The notes: generated by a model not told the origin, from the sequence alone. Shown: positions 26,078 through 39,860, counted from the stretch's first letter. The stretch is 64,000 nucleotides of DNA from Pithys albifrons albifrons (GCF_047495875.1 NC_092467.1:11683566-11747565); one strand, 5' to 3'. Program-made: numbers and translations.

Positions 26078-29000
26078 TAAAAGTGCTGATACTTTTTCAG
26101 CATCAACATTCTACAAAGCTTTTGTGAGCTTTAATACAGCCATAAAACTATGGAAATTTATGTCATATCTTAAGTTTTTATACTGTATCTCAGGTTCAAG
26201 TGATATTCTGGAAACCCTCAAGATTTCTTCAGAGAGTTTACTTGGATTTTCTGTGCATGAGCACTTTTCCAAACTGCCTTACAGTAAATTTTTTGATCAC
26301 TGAGTTTTTTGTCTAACATGACTAAAACCATGTACGTTATTTTTTTCTCTTCCCTGTCTAAGCCTATTCATTTCATGTCTGAACTAAGATGCCAATTTTT
26401 TTTAAAAGCAGTAGATGCAATGTCATGTAAGACTAAAGGGGCAGCCAGAATGAGATCAGTTGAATAATATTAGAAATAAATTTGGTCATAGACTTTTACA
26501 ACAACAGCAAAAAAGACATTATCTTTATATGGAAAGGTTCCTCACTACCACTGCATTAAGAGCAAAATTGCTTTATTCTTGTGTTCTCTTTTCCCCTTAA
26601 GGCTTTGTGATTATAATTTTATTCTCTGGCACTGAAATTCAGTTTTGAATCAAGTACAGTAGCTCAATAGAACACCACACATTAAGATCCACACTGAATT
26701 TCACATGACAGGCTTTACATTTGCTGAAGGCTTGGGGGCTATAGTTTTAACAGTCATCTCACATTTTGGTTGAACACAGTTTGATGCACGTCTATGAAAT
26801 TTGTGTTTTGCTCACACAGGGGATGATTCAAGTTTACAGCTGTCGCAAACAGTATGCAGGACCTAATTCATGAATAAGCTGTCAGTTACTATGATCCCAA
26901 AATAAAAACAAACTAGAATCATGAGAGGAAATTGGCATGAAACATGAGAGGAAAAAATTTAATCACATTATTATTAAATTTGGACACAGATTCATCTTGA
27001 AAAATTGAGGTACCTGTGCCTGCCTCATCTTGTACTGTTGCAGTTGTACCTTTGTAAAGCACATCTCACCTATGAATGTAGACTTATACACACAAATAGT
27101 ATTATTTGACCTTAAAAATACAACTCATCTGCAATGCTGTGAAAATAGGTATAATGATAAAAAATATGTATTCACCTGATTATCCTGTTGTCCCAGTATT
27201 TGTCATCAATGTACCATGTAACAAAAGTACTAAAAAATACCTTGTAAGGAATTTAGCCTTTCATAGTGAAGATTAAAGTTCCTCAGGAACTTGAGAAGAA
27301 GTCCAACAAACCTTTCTGAAAGCATCTGGCTTTATGTCCTCAGGCTGGGATAGAAACATTGCATACAGGATGTACTTTATAGCAGATTTAATTATGTGTC
27401 ACCCTTCTGTGTGCAGAACTCTGCCCATTTGGCCATAATAGAATATTATTCATTTTTTTACAAAAGTTTACTGACATAACATTTCAGATGATCAAGTGAC
27501 GTTTGTAGTCTTTTTCTAAGTGTGAAAATAAGCATGAAGTCCCTATTGGTATGGAAGTGCTGATGCACTAAAGTATTTCAAAGGCTATTTTTGATTCAAT
27601 TGTATATGTTAATACCCAGACAGTAGAAAAACATTATATATATTATTCAGATAAGTAAGAACCCAAGTTAGATATATATGTGTAATATATAACTAAGGCA
27701 GTACCTGCTGAAAAGTAAGAATTGGAAATTATTTGTCACCAGAAAAATATTGTTTGGACTCGTAACCCATTATTTTTACTGACATAAGTAAACTATAGAA
27801 AATACCGGAAGAAGTGCATGTATTCAGTATTAATATTTATGACTGTGTGTTTTGTAGCTCTCATATTGAAAAGTTGTCCTCTAAAAGACCATTTCTATTC
27901 ATCTGATCTTGTATGTTCATTTTAGCTTGTGCTTATCTGGCATGGTACTTTTGGCTGCTTATGTGAATGTCATAATGCTCTATTTCTAAATCTTAATTTC
28001 TAATCTAGATTCAGCCTATCAACATGAATGAAATTCCCCCATTCTCCTTCCTTGTGTCACTTGAGTAAAAATCTCCACCCTTTGCTTGCTCTTTGGGAAA
28101 ACACTTTCCCTGAAAGCCTCTTTAGCCACAGCATCAGAGATACCAAGATGGTTCCTCATTATATGAGCATACCTTTCTCTTTTATGCTCAAAGTTTGTTT
28201 GACAACCCAGTGGAACTAAAAGTATGGATATGGTAACACATGTGCTGAGGTTGCTGCTGGCTCAAAATCTCAAGGGATGTATGGGCTCCAGTTTATACCA
28301 ACTGTTGGGTGAGAACAGTTAAATATTAATCTGATAATTATTAGTGCAGTATGAGAGTTATGTTGTAAGATCATGTGGCTGGTGGAAACAGGTGCAGTTC
28401 ATAATCATTTATTTTTTCGTACAGGAAAGCTCCATCCGTAGCCATTCCTGAATACCATATTCAGGGATTATTGTATGCCACAGTTATTTAAAAATCATAA
28501 ATTACTGGATTTAAAATTAAACTAAATTTGAAGGAACTTGCCTATTTCAGAAATATTTATTTCCATGCCATATGTGATGTACTGCTCGTCACATGATCCC
28601 ACCATACTGTCTGTTGAAGCCCAGTAGAATGCAAGCTGAGTGCCTGGAACACACATGAAGGAAGAACTTTGGTGAATGGAATATCATTGCTACAAACAAG
28701 ACTGAGAAATTGCTTGGGCAATCAAAGCTCCACCACACAATAGTTCTTTCATGTGTGTAACTTCACTTCCAGTTCAATTGTGTCTCTGTACAGATCACTC
28801 AAGTGCTCTTATCTAGTTTTCTCCAAGCTTGTTCTGACAAGTTGGAATAGTGGTAGTTTGTTCTGAAGCAGTCAGTGCTTCTAACAATGCAAAGAATTAA
28901 TCTTTTGTCAGTGCATACCAAGTGCAACAAAGGCACTGTTCTGCATGGCCTGATTCGGTGGCTGTTTTTCAGCAGAACTGATGACTACACTTCCAAACTG

Positions 29001-31889
29001 TGAAAATTTAACACTGCTCGCATGCCTGGAGCTTTATTTTTTTTTCTCATGTGCTCACTGCCAAATAAACTCACAGTTTAAGTTGTTGCTGTTTTAGAAG
29101 AGCTCATTTTTTTAATTATTGTTGTTGGATTTAAAGACTGAAAGCCTTACTTTATGGATATACATAGTCATAGTTGGGTTTATTTGGCATTTAGTGAAAA
29201 TGTCATATCATTTTCTAAAATATCTTGAAATATTTAACAAATATTTCTGTTCATAGTTTATTCTTAATTCTCAAAACCTCTCTAATTTATATTTTTGTAT
29301 TCAAAGTGAAAATCACAGGGAAGTGGCAGTTGATTATAGTAATAATTACTCAGATTTATTTTGGTTTGTTCTATCTTAATCAGCTTAACTTAATACTTAT
29401 TTAAGTTTTTTAAGTTACTGGTTTACATATTTTATATCTAAAGATAAATAGAGCTTTTGATGCTTTATATTCCTGTTTTTAAAATCATATGTGTTCTTAC
29501 ACCAGAAATTGACCCTACCTTATTTTTATTATATAAATATTGAGTGATTTTACTTACAGATGTATGACATTTTCTCTGCCCCTGGAAGACTCCAACCCTC
29601 CTGAAAGATCTTGCTGTAGCTCATGAATGACTATTAACCATAACAATCATATTATGGTCTGTAAAGTGTAACTTGAAGAGATATGAAATAGAATGTAAAA
29701 CTTTAATTACATGTAATCTATCAGACTCAAGCTGAAAAAGACCAAGCTTTATAAATAATTTGCAGATAGAAACCACCAAGGTACCTGAATGGGTAGATGG
29801 ACTCTTGAACTCATGACTGTAGGTATAGAGTGGATTCCAGATAGAGAATTATATGCTTGCAGTAAGGATAACACTTTAACTTTAGGTTTTTTATTTTGTT
29901 GTGGGTTTTTTTTTAATTTGTTTTGGAGTCAGAGGGTATATCTATTTTTACATTCCCCAGAATTATGTCTCAACTTTGTAGCTGGTGTCACTGGTTCTGC
30001 AGTGATGACAGTGTGCTGATATTTGAAAGCTGAACAAGGAGTGTTTGCCTTTCCTTCACACTTAGTGCTTAAAAGACCATTTGTGATCTTCAGTGCCTGC
30101 ATCCTGTGTGTGGCTCTGAAGAGAGAGTGTGTGCAGTTACCTTTGCACAGTGAACATTTAATAAATTCAATCACTTTTGCTTTGGTACTATAGTTGTCCC
30201 CAGAATGGCCTGTGTGAGATCAGTCCTCAAGTGTATTTATTTAGTACATCAGAAGATTATAACAATAAAAATGCATGCAGACCTTTCGAGCAGCATTATC
30301 TTTAAGTTTCTTTTTTTCTAGCATCATATTTCAGTTGATCAAATGTATTTGAAGTTAATTCTTCCCTCTAGGGAATGGACAAAATCACTCAGAGGTGTCA
30401 CTTCCAGTATCTGCTTCTTAGAACACTACCTTTGAAACTTTGATTGTAACCTTAACAGCTGAGAGAATTAGAAACTTCTTTTCTATAACTGAACTTTTGA
30501 TTTTGGCTCACCAGAAGCTTTTCTATGAAATAGCTCAGTTTAAACTTCTTCCTAAGGGAGATTTCTGCCAAAACTTTCATTCTACTCTCCTATGGTGTTG
30601 CATGCACAGTCAAGAAGGACCCTGTGAGCTTAGTGACCTTCATGTGAGTCCAGATGCAGTCCAGAGGTGATTAGTCAGCTTAGCAAAGGTCTCAGTCTCT
30701 CCGTTTCATGGCTGTCACATACAGACCCTGGCACAGCCCAGAACTGACGGGACTGAGCACATGCCTGGGAGCACAAACATGGAGATTGGTGTGACAGCTT
30801 CTACAGGCTGCAGACATTGAATAGAGATGAAAAAGGAGAGCATAGATGGCCCACGAATGTTCTGAAGCTTGATTTTATACAAATACAAGTTTCCTCTTAA
30901 GGACAGGGGTTGAGGAGAGGGTGTGTGCTTAAGCAGTGCTATAGTATCTTTTGCCCAGGCATATGGCAAGTATCTTCCAAATGGATTTAAGAGATCTGCC
31001 CTTTCCTTTGATGTGACTTCACTGAACACAAAGCGCAGATAAAAGGCTCCCTAAAATTCATTATAAAATTACTAGGCAAAATTGGAGACCCTCAGGACAT
31101 ACTCATATCCTTTAAAATTTGCCAAGTGTGTTTAACTGTTCCTGACTCCCTTTACAATAGTGTTTGTTACAGGCAAATCTAGGGCCTGTCTTCTCTTAGA
31201 TGACAAAAGCAGTGCTCTCCAAGTATCATAAAACTGCAGGACAACAGGATTCCATCTTCTGGTTTGTTGTTTTCATGTAAACCCAAAGTATGTTTCTTTT
31301 CTGCCAAATTTTGGTTTTATTCTTTGTGCTCTCTCTCTGACTTTCATATCTACTTTACTGAACTGTTTCAGGTCAATACAGAGTTTTCCATCTGGTCAGT
31401 TACCAATGGAAAGGTTTGTTTAAACATAATTCTAGAGGGAATTTTTAATGGAAAAAGCTAATATACAGTTACAGAAGGTGGTTTTTGGTGAAACTGGACA
31501 AAGAAATTCTTATCATGTCTAGGCCATCAAAAAAATTACCTAAAGAGAGAAGGAAAGTAGACTGCTGATTTTAAATCCTAATTTTAGTATCAAACACCAA
31601 GTCCTTCCCTCCAGAAGCTAAAAGGTGATCATTGATTTGCATTTATTCAGTTTAAGCTGTCTTCACATGGTGAACATAATAGACCTTTCTGAAAGATGGT
31701 TATCATTAAACAATATTTAGTTAACAGGCTGTATTGTTTGTAATATCAAAAGCAGACATATGTTGTCCCACTTGGAAGTGTATGCACATGTCCTACCATT
31801 GTGAATTGTAATTGCATGCTCACGGCATGTGGGGAGTAAAGATGCCTAATGTCCTTTTCATGAGCATGCAGATTTAAGTCATAGTCCTT
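26078..31889. other. Unique AT-rich DNA, no gene recognised
   Basis: There are only short chance frames (104 codons or fewer). The segment 29040-29560 is very AT-rich, with T-runs. I see no splice-flanked exon, RNA gene or named repeat. Confidence 0.55.
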
Positions 31890-32587
31890 CATCAACCTGC
31901 TGGAAAGCAGCTCTCTGAAGAAGGACACGGGGATCCTGGGGTACAACAAGCTGTCCCTGAGCCAGCAGTGGGCCCTGGAGCCAAAAAGGCCAATCCTGGG
32001 GCGCATTACAAAGGGCATTGCCAGCAGTTTGAGGGAGGTGATCCTGCCCCTCCACTCAGCCCCAGTGAGGAACATCTGGAGTGCTGTGTCCAGTTCTGGC
32101 CTCCTCAGGACAAGAGAGACATGAAACTCCTGGAGCAACTCCAGCAGAGGGTGGCAAAGGTGATTAAGGGGCTGGAGCATCTCACTTGTCCAAGAAAGGT
32201 TGAGAGAGCTGGGACTCCTCAGCCTTGAGAAGAAATGACAGAGGAGACCTCATCAATGTTATAAGTATCTAAAGGGGGGGCATCGAGAGTGGATCCAGGC
32301 TCTCCTTAGTGCTGCCAAGCAATAGGACAAGAGGTGATGGGCAGAAACTGATGCACAGGAAGTTACTCGTGAACATGAGGAAGAACTTCTTTACTGGGTG
32401 GGTGACTGTACACTGGAACAGATTGCCCAGAGAGGTTGTGGAGTCTTCCTCACAGGAAATATTCAACAACCGTCTGGACACAGTCCTGTGCCATGTGCTC
32501 TGGGATGATCCTGCTTGATCAGAGAGGTAGGGCCAAATGGCCCACTGTGGTCCCTTCCAACTATACTCACTCTGTGATTCTTTGTGA
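31890..32587 (+). mobile_element. CR1 LINE, 5'-truncated copy with ORF2 C-terminus and 3' UTR
   Basis: Starting near AACCTGCTGGAAAGCAG, this about 700-base copy follows the CR1 ORF2 end and complete 3' UTR in the plus orientation. It ends with the tail TGGTCCCTTCCAACTATACT followed by CTGTGATTCTTTGTGA, the CR1 octamer-type terminus. CR1 ORF2 encodes the endonuclease and reverse transcriptase; only the region downstream of the catalytic core remains here. No poly(A) is expected for CR1. Open frames on the opposite strand across this interval (31746-32180 and 32269-32871) are shadows of the element. Confidence 0.97.
31968..32518 (+). pseudogene. Decayed CR1 ORF2 (reverse transcriptase) C-terminal remnant
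   Basis: Two plus-strand segments in different frames carry the family's C-terminal motifs. The first (31968-32228) contains CVQFWPPQDKRDMKLLEQLQ followed by MIKGLEHL-like residues. The second (32309-32518) contains the NMRKNFFTG, VTVHWNRLPREVVES and EIFNNRLD pattern. A frame change somewhere around 32225-32308 separates them, next to a G run at about 32274-32280, and stops follow the first. This is a broken, non-functional fragment. It lacks the catalytic YADD-containing part, which would lie upstream and was lost by 5' truncation. Confidence 0.9.
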
Positions 32588-35500
32588 ATGGATATATGCT
32601 GGCAGTGTGTTTCTCTTGAGGTAGCTGTGCACCTAGACAAGGGTCCAAATTTCTGATTTAAAAATGATGAAAACCTACTGAAATTACTGACAAGTGTTAT
32701 GAAATAAATAAAAAAATGCAGTTCTTTTATTCTTCCAACATGATAATTAATGGAATGTGATGCTGGGACTTCAATTTTTTTTCCTTTTTTTACTCTGATT
32801 AACCTTCTATTTAGAATAAGATGAACTGAAATGTTTGACCTATATTGCTCCCCCAGTTTATCAGGTCGCACAACTACTAACAGGGAAGTTAATTTTGAGA
32901 GATGATAGAACTAGTCAGCCTATTACTATGCTGTTTGACATAGTGGTTGCCAGGTTTTATGATGTCTTTTATTTGAATTAGAGCTTATACACAATCTGAC
33001 AAACTATAAAAAGTGAGAACACAAACATTCTCTAAATATCTTTAATAATACTCTTGTGCAGTGTAAATGCATCATATGACCATGACCATGCTTTAAATTA
33101 AAGTGACCATTGCAAGTTCCTCAATCCTATATTCTATTCCTTAAAAAAGGCATCTGTCCATTTCATCTCACTGCAAAATCCAGGATTCCAAAGCATTTTT
33201 CTATCCTGCAAACATAATTCTGGTTAAAGAATGACATGTGGCAGCATGCATAATGTTTCAGTTACATAATGTGAACATATTAATTATCTACAAGAAAAGT
33301 CTAAACTCTGGAGTGTGTATCTGCTAACATTTCTTCTTGTTTTCCTATTTGTTTCTTTGATTTTTTTCTACCATTTAATTGATTCTTGCATTTTCTTTTA
33401 CTAAGAAACTTACTGAAATTTGGTTGCAGCAAATTAGTTGTTTTTAATATAGAAATATTTTTAATGTAATAGAAATTTTATTATGAAAATCCAGACTCTT
33501 CCTTTGTGGTTGTGGCTAAGACATTTGATTTCAATAAGGCAGACTTCACAGCTATTATTGAATGGAGGATTGTTCATGGTCATATGTTTAATTGTAGTGT
33601 TTCTAGTAGACAATTTATGTAGGCTGCTTTTTTTTTGTTCCTCCATTTAGAAGAGTAATGTAAGAACAGATACTTGAAGGAATTCACTGTCAAAGAATAA
33701 GACAAAAGGCTGATAAAGTTTTTATCTATTCCAAAAAGATGTGGTTGGCTCCTGAAGGAGCAATGAACTATCTGAATGTGTGTTTCTCGTGATATTTGGG
33801 GCCTCTCTGAGATACAGAGAAATATAAAAAGCTCCTTGTTATGCCTATATATAGCCCATGAGCTGTTGCAGAGGGCTGTCCTGTTCTTTGGCATTTTCAG
33901 AGGCCACTTCATAGGCTCAGTCAGCAAGGGAGGAAGGCAGGGAGCTTTTCAGTCACACTAGCACAGGTGTTGGATAAGGAACAGGTTAATAACCCAAACT
34001 AGTTTTACTGGACCAAGAAAGTGGGGAAATATACCCTAAGAGACAGAGATCATGACTATGTGGAATGATAGACAAGACAGAAACATACTACATCAAAAAG
34101 ACACATGCTCCTTATTTTCCTGAGCACTTCACTGACCATCTACTGTGAAAAGTATCACCAGCACTTCTGTCTGTGTGTTTGGATCACGCCAATAGCCATG
34201 TGTGCTGCAGTGCAAGGAGGAACTTTGCTGTATAGGCATGGCATATCTCATGTGCAACTGCACAGAAAACTAAATTGCTCATTGGTCACAGATACCTCTG
34301 GAAAATTTTCAATTTACCCTGTATTTGGAGTGGGAATTGCCCAGGAAGTAACACTGAGGCACTACTGTATATGCACAGGCATAGGATTTAGCTTAAGGGT
34401 GTTCATAGGGCTCTATGTACAACAATCCTCCTAAAAGCACACAGGAATTTTCCTTTCTCCAATGGTTGCAGAAATGACCCACTGTCACCAGCCTATCCAC
34501 CATAAGGGAAGCCTCTGTATGCTCACACTGTAGTTCATATTCTCCTCCTGCTCTGCCTGCCTATTTTGGACTCCTATATGGCAGTGGTATCAAGGTGATA
34601 CCTGAGGTTTCCAGTCAAGCAACAACTCGGGATATCAGCCCTCCCTGAAACATCATCTCTGACAACTGGCCCAGCCACTGTGGCACAGTGACAAGGGCTT
34701 GAGCCACCTGAGCCCATAACTCTTCTGTCTCCCTTACACTGGAGACAAAACCACATGAACGTCTCTGCATCCCAGCTCATATTTGGTCTGATTCCATTCG
34801 CACACCCGCTGATAATTTTATCAGCTCCATGTATTCTTTTTATGAGCTTAAAGGAAGCTCCAGTCCTTATACGATATTGCAGTAACACCAGGCCAATGAC
34901 TGTACAGAGATAAAGGAGATATTGCTACTGGGGCTATGTGTAACCTTTTTATTCAGTCTGTGATTTAAAAAGATATTTACTCTTAAAAAAAAAAGGCTTT
35001 AATTTTAACTTCAAGTGGGATCAGTGTGACAAAGCTCACCTTTTTCTAAATGAGAGATGAGAAAGCATTTTCACTGCTCTGTTTCTGGGGACTTTCGATA
35101 TTTTATTTCAGTTCAAGACTGAGTACATGAGGACATAGAACAGAAGGAGGAATAGCTTTCACCAGTTTATCTCTTGGCGGTTTGGGTGCATGTTTGCTAA
35201 TACTGTAATAAAATACATCTTGCCTCAAGACAGTTCATGTTAAAGGTTGGAAACAATACAGATTTTTGACAGATAATTCCATTTTTTGAATGTTCATACA
35301 GAGGACTCTATTGGAAATTTTACATGGCTAGATTCTCTGCCTATTATTTATCTCTCTGGATTCAAAGATTCTTTATCATGGGGAAGTGAGAATGTTGGTA
35401 TTTAGCAGGATGTTTCTGACAATAACACAGATAATGTGGTATCTGGTGACTTTGTACTTTGGGAATGCAAACTCCTTGGATAGATTTGTGCTCTGTTGTA

Positions 35501-37590
35501 TCCATTTTTCTTATTACATGCTGTCATCAAAAAATACTGTAGTTTTGCATCTTGTTCAGCCATCAGAGTCACAGGAACTTTGCAGTTTCTTCTCTGGTTT
35601 TAGTATGTTATTAATCAAATTTCTGGCTTTGGACCCTGTTATAAACATAGCAGCAGAATTTGACAGGAAACTTTTACCTCTCTCTTATGTGATTTTGTTG
35701 CCCTTTAGTGAAAATGCAGCTAACTCAATCTAAAGGCACCAAGAGTGAATACAATAAATTAAATCCAGAGGCCCTGAAGACTTGCTAGCTAGGGCTGATG
35801 GTACAGAGCTCATCCCATTGGTACTCAGCAGAAAGGAGAGTCCTGGGCTGTCATAATGAACTACAGGCCATGTTTGGCAGTGGCAGATACTCAGTTGTTT
35901 GCAATGAAAAGTGTTTACTTACAGAGGATGAGGACAACAAAAGTAAGACTTCTGATAACTTCTGAGTTTCTATGTATTTTATATGTACATAATTATATAT
36001 CGGATCTATCTGGATAATACACAAGATGACTAAAAATAAGGAATAAAAGGATTTAATCTGCAATTACAGTATAGAAAAGGTTTAAAATGCTGTTGTAGCT
36101 GAAAAGGTGGTATTTTCAGAAGATGCAGTGATTTAGTGTTTTTCTTTCTAAAGCCTCTTATGGATCATCAACTGCAATCTGGTTTCTCTGATGGAAATAT
36201 TTTCGTATAAATCATAATTATTTTCTTTATCAGATAAATTTATTTGGATTTTACTAAAATATATTGTTTGGAATATCACTCTTCAATTATATTCAGACAA
36301 TAGAAAATATTTAGACAGCACCTTTGAATGAAAAACTTTTAATTTGAATATGTTTATAATAGATATCTCATGTATTACAGACTACAAAAGCAGAATTATA
36401 TTTTCAGACTAAAAGGAAAAAATAGAAAAAAATAATTCTTTTCATGCTAAATCCACTTAATAATAGTTTTTTCTTATTATTCTTTACAGTCCCTCAAGCA
36501 ATTCAGACTAGGATTCTGTCTGATGTGCATTTGTTTGTATTTAAGACATTAACCTGTCTAAGAAGTGAATATGATAGAGGATCATATTTCAAAACTATGA
36601 ATGTATTCCAGCTTTGTGAATCAAAGACCTTCTGACAGAGCTTTTACTTGTCAAAATAAAATATGTATTTTAACATTTCTATCTGCATAATCTGATGTAT
36701 ATCCTCTTCCAACCCATATTTAAAATGTCAATTGCCTAACCCAAATTGAGAATATCCATATAAGAGAAGACTTTGTCTACGTGTTTGGAATTGTTATGTC
36801 ATTTTTACTTCAAAAATGCATAAGAGTTAAAAGGAGGACTTAACAGTTTAGTGTCGGTATTAAAAAATCACAAGTATCTTTTAATACTAAAAACTTCACT
36901 GATTAACTGTGGCAAACTTCACTGTTCTGTTCCAAGTTCATGTTTTATCTATCACCATTATATTTCTTTCCTGTTTGTGGTTCCATATGAGCCCATTGTA
37001 CAGATACATTTAACAGAGGGATCACGGGTCACAGATACCCACATCGCTGTTATGGTGCACTGGTTTCCAAAGATTTCATGAAACAGCATCATGACTGCAA
37101 ATCTCCTCAGTTCCAGCAGATTGTTTGAGGCAAAGGACTCTTACCGTCTTTAGTGAGTGTATTTCAGGCTCTCAGGAGTCTCTTCAACTACAGACCTTCG
37201 GAGGAGATTTATCCCTTCTGAAGAAATATTGTGCTGTCTCTTTCTTCAGAAGGCCACAGACATGAACACAGCAAACCAAGCAGGGAGTCACAGAAGAAAA
37301 CTCAGAGAATTTTCAATTAAATACCAGTGGCATATGAGTATTCATTTCAGCCAACCTGTCGGTCTCACTGATTTGGCAGAAAAAATAGTATGGACAAATT
37401 TTACAACAGTATAGGGGAGAACCCTTTTGGGTAAGGAAAAAAGTCCTTAAAATCTTAAAACACCTTGCTGGCATTGGTGTAAAACTCATCTTTTTACCAA
37501 CCTGAGAGTGTAATTCTTGTTTGTCAAAATGAGAGAGTCGGGTCGGCTCTCTGCAACATGACAAAGCACAGAGGGATGCACAGTCTTCAC
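32588..37590. other. Unique DNA, no gene recognised
   Basis: The part 33970-34930 is less AT-rich than its surroundings and has frames of about 105-110 codons on both strands (34105-34434 plus, 34574-34888 minus), and a 115-codon plus frame lies at 35386-35733. None shows a domain, a conserved motif or splice-flanked ends that I can recognise. The remainder (35930-37060) is strongly AT-rich and uninformative. Confidence 0.5.
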
Positions 37591-37641
37591 TCAGGGAGCT
37601 GGCAAGGGGCAGCCTCACACAGGAGTTGGAGTGTTCCCCTG

Positions 37642-37757
37642 CGCAGGGCACTGGCGCTACCGGGGCCCGTTGTCAGCTCCGGGTCTCCTCCCCACCCAAT
37701 GCTGGCAGCGCCTGGCGCGGAGCCCCGGGGGGCGGCGCTGGGGGAGGGCGCATCGCC
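37642..37757. promoter_or_regulatory. Short CpG-dense GC-rich island
   Basis: Thirteen CpG dinucleotides lie in about 115 bases of roughly three-quarters G+C, with an Sp1-type GGGCGG at 37730-37735. The flanks revert to AT-rich sequence within about 20-60 bases. CpG retention in vertebrate DNA suggests an unmethylated promoter or a recent GC-rich insertion. A 13-base A run follows at about 37809-37821, which would also fit the tail of a retroposed plus-strand sequence. No TATA box or initiator that I could trust is seen. Confidence 0.45.
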
Positions 37758-37808
37758 CATACTCAAAAGAATGGGTTTTGTCAGGATAACATGTTTTGTT
37801 TACTTGCA

Positions 37809-37821
37809 AAAAAAAAAAAAT
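37809..37821. repeat. Poly(A) tract of 13 bases
   Basis: An uninterrupted A run lies just downstream of the GC-rich patch and is followed by TAGAAATTTG. No AATAAA signal precedes it and no target-site duplication was found by eye. Confidence 0.85.
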
Positions 37822-39679
37822 AGAAATTTGATCAAAGATCTCAGAGCTTATCTGTCTCAATATTTTTGTCATTGATTATACAATGTCTGTATTTTCTAGG
37901 TCACTTACATATTATGCTTATATATGAGCATGCCAAGGAAATGTATTCGCTAATGTATGTTTAATGTGAATGCATCTGAACTGTTATTCAAACAATGAAT
38001 ATTTCTTACTCTTTAATATGTTCCACTCAACTCCTTTGGAAAATTAACATCTTTTTTATATATTATCCCTAATCCTGAATGCTATCAGCAGATATAATAG
38101 GTTTAAAAAACCGTAACATTTACAGTTGAGCCTTACACTCTGATGCATGTTTTTCACTAATTAACCCATTTTAGTTGTTTTGTATCCCAAGACGCTCTGT
38201 ATTCATCATTTATATGCTCTATTTAACTCTTTTCAGGCAGAAGACAATATGAATATATACAAGCAAGCTCCTGCATATGTTACCCTAGTGAATTGCTTGT
38301 TCTTTGATGAATGTGCTAGCTGAAAAGTGATTATTGTAGCTGAATAGAAAATTCTTGTTGGTTTATTAAAAAAAGAAAAAAGGCATTTTTCTCCAGGACA
38401 CCATGTTTCTAAAAGTGATAGACTGACTATATGAAATAAAAAATAAACATACCAAAATTCCTGGTTTTCTATAAAAAGAGGTTTTCAAAATTGTGATAGG
38501 GCTAATATATATGATACATTGAAATAATGTCACCCTCCTAAACATCAGACACTGCACAAACATTGATGCTGTCTCTGTATTGTCTCCACAGAATTTCTGA
38601 ACGCATTTACATATTTGGAAACCTGTTTTACCAAAAATATTTGAATCTGAAATGTGTGATTCCTATACCAACAAACTGATTTCGTAAGTAGATGTTGTTT
38701 ATTTTGCATAATTCATTAACATTAAATTGAATTTTTTTAATTGGAATTACATTGATGTTTTAAACAAAAGAGAGTGTTCTTATAGGAATTTTTCTTTTGG
38801 CACCTGGAAAGCAAATGTTACTGACATTAAGAATTTGTGATGGTTTTAGCAATGGTAACTATCTCTGGCAACCAAAGTTTGACCTAATTCTTCCTCAAGT
38901 GAATAACATTTTTAGTGTTCAAGAGCGTGGAATGCATTGTTTTCAAGGAACTGGTGTACATGTTCTTAATACAGATTTGAAAATCTCAGCCTGCCTATGT
39001 AATAACACACAGTTTCACCTCGGAGGATGCACTTTATTGAGTATGATGTGATCTCCAAACCTTTACCTTTTCTTTTTATTGAGATTGTTATCAGTGGTTG
39101 TTTTGTTGGACATGGGTTTCTTGTGACTAGATGGGCAAACTATGAGTTCTCTCAGTAACTTAATCCCTAGGAATCAGATAAGTCAGAAAAGGGGTAAAGG
39201 AAGAATTCATTGTGCTTGAGGAAACCATGGGCTTGTATGCTATAATGTTCTGAAAAATGTATTTTAAAAGTCCCAAGTCATGCAAGAGCAAACTCCATTC
39301 ACTAATACGTCATAAATATCTGTATCATCCACTCTGAGCACAGGACATGTGTTGGCAGCTTTTATTTTTTGGGTTTTGTTCAGTAACACGAGATGTTACT
39401 TTGTGCTTACAGTTCCACGGTGGTTGTTACCCTGAAGGGCATTTCCTGAAGTCATTAGTATTAAGTTTTGAGAAAATATGTATGCAGGATGATTTGTTTG
39501 AGTATTGAGAAGTTTTAAACAGAGGAGAATTAAAAGAAATAGATATCCGCCTTTGGTTTGTGATTTGTGTTTGGAGGAAGTTGTGATCTTTTAGGATTTT
39601 AGCACACCTTGTGTGAATGCACTGGGACCCAGTTTAGCTTGAAGCACAAGTCTTTCATTCACTAAGCTCTTTCTCTTTC
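37822..39679. other. AT-rich unique DNA, no gene recognised
   Basis: The stretch holds short chance frames only, the longest being 84 codons at 38797-39051. There is no repeat family or splice-flanked exon that I can support. Confidence 0.55.
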
Positions 39680-39860
39680 TGTAAATTAATTACATAGGCT
39701 AAAACAGCGTCATGCTGTTAAATTGTTTTTAATACATTGCTTTACAACTTTGCATTAATTTTTGACATTTAGTAATCATTAATTAACATCTTTGCTTATT
39801 TTAAAGGAAATTTCTGTAATACAGCAAATAATATCAGATTAATCTGCAGTCTAAACTTTG
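39680..39860. promoter_or_regulatory. Candidate conserved non-coding element (homeodomain-core cluster)
   Basis: An AT-rich but non-repetitive stretch contains TAATTA/ATTAAT cores clustered around TAATCATTAATTAACAT near 39771-39787, plus TTGCATTAATT just upstream. This texture is common in vertebrate developmental enhancers. Nothing in a single sequence can prove conservation, so the call is an inference. Confidence 0.22.

Noticed and set aside
31746..32180. 144-codon minus-strand frame
   Set aside because: Most of it is antisense to the same CR1 copy.
32269..32871. 200-codon minus-strand open frame, the longest in the window
   Set aside because: It lies mostly antisense to the CR1 copy at 31890-32587 and its frame is a by-product of that element, so it is not a gene.
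34105..34434. Possible retroviral envelope-like frame
   Set aside because: No recognisable motif, LTR, primer binding site or adjacent gag/pol-like sequence was found.
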